22,118 nt of DNA from Candidatus Aenigmatarchaeota archaeon (GTDB lineage Archaea > Aenigmatarchaeota > Aenigmatarchaeia > QMZP01), in contig JAFCEK010000010.1 in NCBI GenBank assembly GCA_017609225.1, positions 1-22,118 on the forward strand. Direction: 5' to 3'. The notes below the pieces were generated by a model, which saw only the letters and a program-made list of their open reading frames with translations, did not search any database and had not been told where the DNA came from. Within the stretch, counting starts at the first letter, position 1. Every line of letters begins with the position of its first letter. The translations under genes were made by a program, and so were the position numbers. Shown here one piece after another: positions 20,901 to 22,118 of this stretch.

Positions 20901-22118
20901 TACAGCCGTTTAAATTGATAGTTGGTGGGTCAAAAAAACAAGTTTCATTTTCTTCAGGTCTCGGAAGAGAACAACTTCCAAAATCAGAATGTGTATAGTC
21001 AATTCCTGTGTCAATTATGGCAATTGTTACATTTTTTCCAGTGAGGCATTCTTTTCCTGTTTCTGAACAATCATTTCCGTCTTCATCTAATAACCAGACA
21101 TCATCAGCATTAATCAAAGGAACAGAATCCATTAGTGTTATGTTCACTTCATAATTCGGATAAACTTTCTTTACCTCGTTCATCTGTTTTATTGCCTGGA
21201 CTTCCTCATCAGAAATGTTCAGGGCAATGCCATTGAACACATCTGTGTATTCTGCCATTATTTTGTTTTCTGTTATGCCTTCAGCTGTAATCATGCCTGT
21301 TATGCCTGAGGCTGCTGTTTTGAGTTTCTGTTTGAATGCATCATGCTCTGATTTGATTTTGGATTTCTGCTGTGTTAACCTGGTTTCTTTTTGTGCTTTC
21401 AGTGTGTTCAGCTCGCCTTCCTTGAATGCAACATCTATCCATTTCACAAGCTTTGAGCCCAGAACAATGGGGTTTATTATGTTCAGTCCTTCTATCTTTA
21501 TTTCTTCATACTCCTTCTTGGCTTTTTCTGTTTCTATTCCCTTTTGTTCAATCTCCTTTTCAAGCTCTGCCTTTTTCTCAAGAAACGGTTTTTCTTTGAG
21601 CTGGATTATATAGCCGTTGTATGCTGGTCTTTCCTGCTGTTGGTAATCAGTATAAGCTCTAATCATTCCAGAGTTGTCTACATAAAGCTCATCTGTGCCT
21701 TGCCTTTGAGCTGCAGATAAAATGGTCTCTGCTGAATCTTCATTTATAACAGCGGGTGGATCGGTTAATTCAACCTTCTCTCCTGTATTATAAGAATTTT
21801 TTATTGTTTGCAATTGTAATGTTCCCTGTATTATGCAGTCCTCAGGGCAGTTCAGGTTGTTTTCGCCTGAATCTTCATCACAGGTGTTGTCACCGCATGA
21901 TGAGGGAGCTGCACAGTCCTCAGGACAGTTGTTTTCTGTTTCACCGAATATTATGTTAGCCCAGTTCTGGCTTGTGTTTCTGTCTGAAGAATACTTTACT
22001 TCAGCAACATAGAAATGAAGGCCGGCAATTATTCCGTTTTCTCCTGCGCTGTACAAATAGCCGTCTGTCAGGTTGTTTATGAAGAGCATTACTTCTTTGT
22101 TTGTGGTTATTACTGCTT
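17974..22118 (-). CDS. secreted S8 (subtilisin-like) protease with FG-GAP/VCBS beta-propeller, 5' end outside window
   Basis: The frame is open to the right edge (AVITTNKEV precedes the Met at 22089), so that Met is probably internal and the signal peptide lies outside. Numbering from Met 22089 (1371 aa visible): Cys-rich NCPEDC repeats (about 50-85); a charged coiled coil (about 165-255); an I9-like propeptide (VFNGIALNISDEEVQAIKQM to about 325). The S8 domain has D360 (AIIDTGID), H488 (DNGHGTHVAG), N600 (SAGNSGPE) and S683 (SGTSMSAPH). A Cys-rich insertion of about 90 residues separates D from H. Residues about 870-1260 hold seven or so VCBS/FG-GAP units (DIDNDGYKEI, DIDNDGYLEI, DIDNDGELEI, DIDNDGKIEL), a Ca2+-binding propeller. 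A beta domain ends the protein with no membrane anchor. Probably an exported surface-acting protease. Confidence 0.92.
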   Translation of the reverse strand, partial: AVITTNKEVMLFINNLTDGYLYSAGENGIIAGLHFYVAEVKYSSDRNTSQNWANIIFGETENNCPEDCAAPSSCGDNTCDEDSGENNLNCPEDCIIQGTLQLQTIKNSYNTGEKVELTDPPAVINEDSAETILSAAQRQGTDELYVDNSGMIRAYTDYQQQERPAYNGYIIQLKEKPFLEKKAELEKEIEQKGIETEKAKKEYEEIKIEGLNIINPIVLGSKLVKWIDVAFKEGELNTLKAQKETRLTQQKSKIKSEHDAFKQKLKTAASGITGMITAEGITENKIMAEYTDVFNGIALNISDEEVQAIKQMNEVKKVYPNYEVNITLMDSVPLINADDVWLLDEDGNDCSETGKECLTGKNVTIAIIDTGIDYTHSDFGSCSLPRPEENETCFFDPPTINLNGCIENDGGINYCVKGTLSCPDGSGAWDYCIGNTLYERYCLENGTWTETTTICPELCAAGECVKEVNLNDLNCPKVIGGYDFVNYDYNPIDDNGHGTHVAGIAAGKGIDKDNDGIYCEFDEGEICGVAPDAKLYAYKVLDQYGYGYSDNVISAIEMALDPNQDGNFDDHADIISLSLGGFGYPDDAKSQAIDNVVDNGVIVVVSAGNSGPEVNTISSPGTSRKAITVGATNKYDNIGEFSSRGPVIRENINLLKPDIYAPGIDICSSQYRDAWQYNECVDDEHTVISGTSMSAPHIAGVAALIKQAHPDWTPDEVKITIKETSLQLIKIDEHPNIIDPHYRRVDALKAVTTTNPFPFAQLELSNIAARDKLDFIRVWAYGRNFVQYRLEYGIGNNPMNWNEIMNSSVESYGDMVVSNWQIPVSGDNIITIRLVVEDDFGKQSEDRGYIFIYDLMEDNWPKVFEKQDYKTYTNTPIVSDLNNDGQKEIIEILGTDFFYRKKTIIHILNPNGSSFNENWPIEVNSHDVSIAIADIDNDNEKEIIGAAYDNGYIYIWNLDGSLAPGWPQYIPYRLTTPVVSDIDNDGFYEIIVASETGSIYIFNHDGSSFENWPVDLAEGDRIYGMISPSVGDIDNDGYKEIGITTLNFETGGSIYFFEIDGSSVSGWPKKTGGTGYDGSLTLGDIDNDGYLEIITESRANGIEVFYSNGIKYPGWPKQYNTHSSRIVPLIDLEGDKNLEIVGSNSIFDKNGNIIYNYPNYAIAHIFLQPSIADIDNDGELEIITSHSFGDISIIDLDGTYLPGWPKMTVDVSPYDTTLDDIDNDGKIELLLTDSSNILYVFELPYDVQNPNLQWVRRHYDERNTGCFKCEAEEPFIKSKIDNNGANSITGYLLMNVQKYDGAEWQDYEVVVNDIATQTLRTILPGAYLALDTIWANAGYFTPTETGQYRVYAALRDERGAVLTNSDGTALKYVSEFEVFS

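Overview
This is archaeal chromosomal DNA. The evidence is an archaeal/eukaryotic-type release factor 1, Nop5 of the C/D-box sRNP, aIF5A with deoxyhypusine synthase, a VirB11/ArlI-like secretion ATPase, a KaiC/ArlH-like ATPase, TATA/BRE (box A) promoters about 25 nt before mostly leaderless starts, and tRNA introns flanked by bulge-helix-bulge (BHB) motifs with no encoded CCA. The lineage cannot be fixed from the sequence alone; large cysteine-rich surface proteins and heavily interrupted tRNA genes would fit a DPANN-type archaeon (inference, low confidence).

Layout. 1-1197: two minus-strand membrane-anchored secreted proteins (the second runs off the left edge). 1293-1481: a structured region with a perfect 79-bp tandem duplication just before the promoter of the pilus/secretion ATPase gene (1527-3245). 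3243-3358: two 37-bp direct repeats. 3412-4104: KaiC-like ATPase, divergent from aRF1 (4206-5417). The aRF1 gene carries GGW where the family has the near-universal catalytic GGQ. 5418-9203: a 1261-aa surface protein with MopE-like Cys/Asp repeats. 9255-10238: Nop5. 10353-10604: small ribbon-helix-helix protein. 10662-12214: a minus-strand RNA-rich block of tRNA-Ser(CGA), a Nudix gene, tRNA-Val(CAC), tRNA-Val(GAC), tRNA-Glu(TTC) and tRNA-Leu(TAG). 12262-13194: PP-loop tRNA thiolase. 13191-13490: small orphan. 13579-13968: aIF5A. 14013-15023: RtcA. 15025-17830: agmatinase, deoxyhypusine synthase and a PLP decarboxylase in one tight operon. 17974-22118: a giant S8 protease with a beta-propeller, open at the right edge.

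The main discovery is the tRNA block. By folding both strands by eye I resolved five tRNA genes interrupted by 11 introns in total. All five have an intron at the same T-loop position (59/60), and tRNA-Leu(TAG) has four introns (D-loop, anticodon loop, variable arm, T-loop; 170 of 254 nt are intron). Removing each intron at its BHB cut sites restores a canonical 73-84 nt cloverleaf. The N-terminal extension of the long Nudix reading frame is actually tRNA-Ser sequence.

Functionally the middle of the window is a translation/RNA-maturation region: release factor, C/D-box methylation core, tRNAs, tRNA thiolation, RNA 3'-end cyclase, aIF5A and the enzymes that probably make the polyamine for, and carry out, its hypusine modification.
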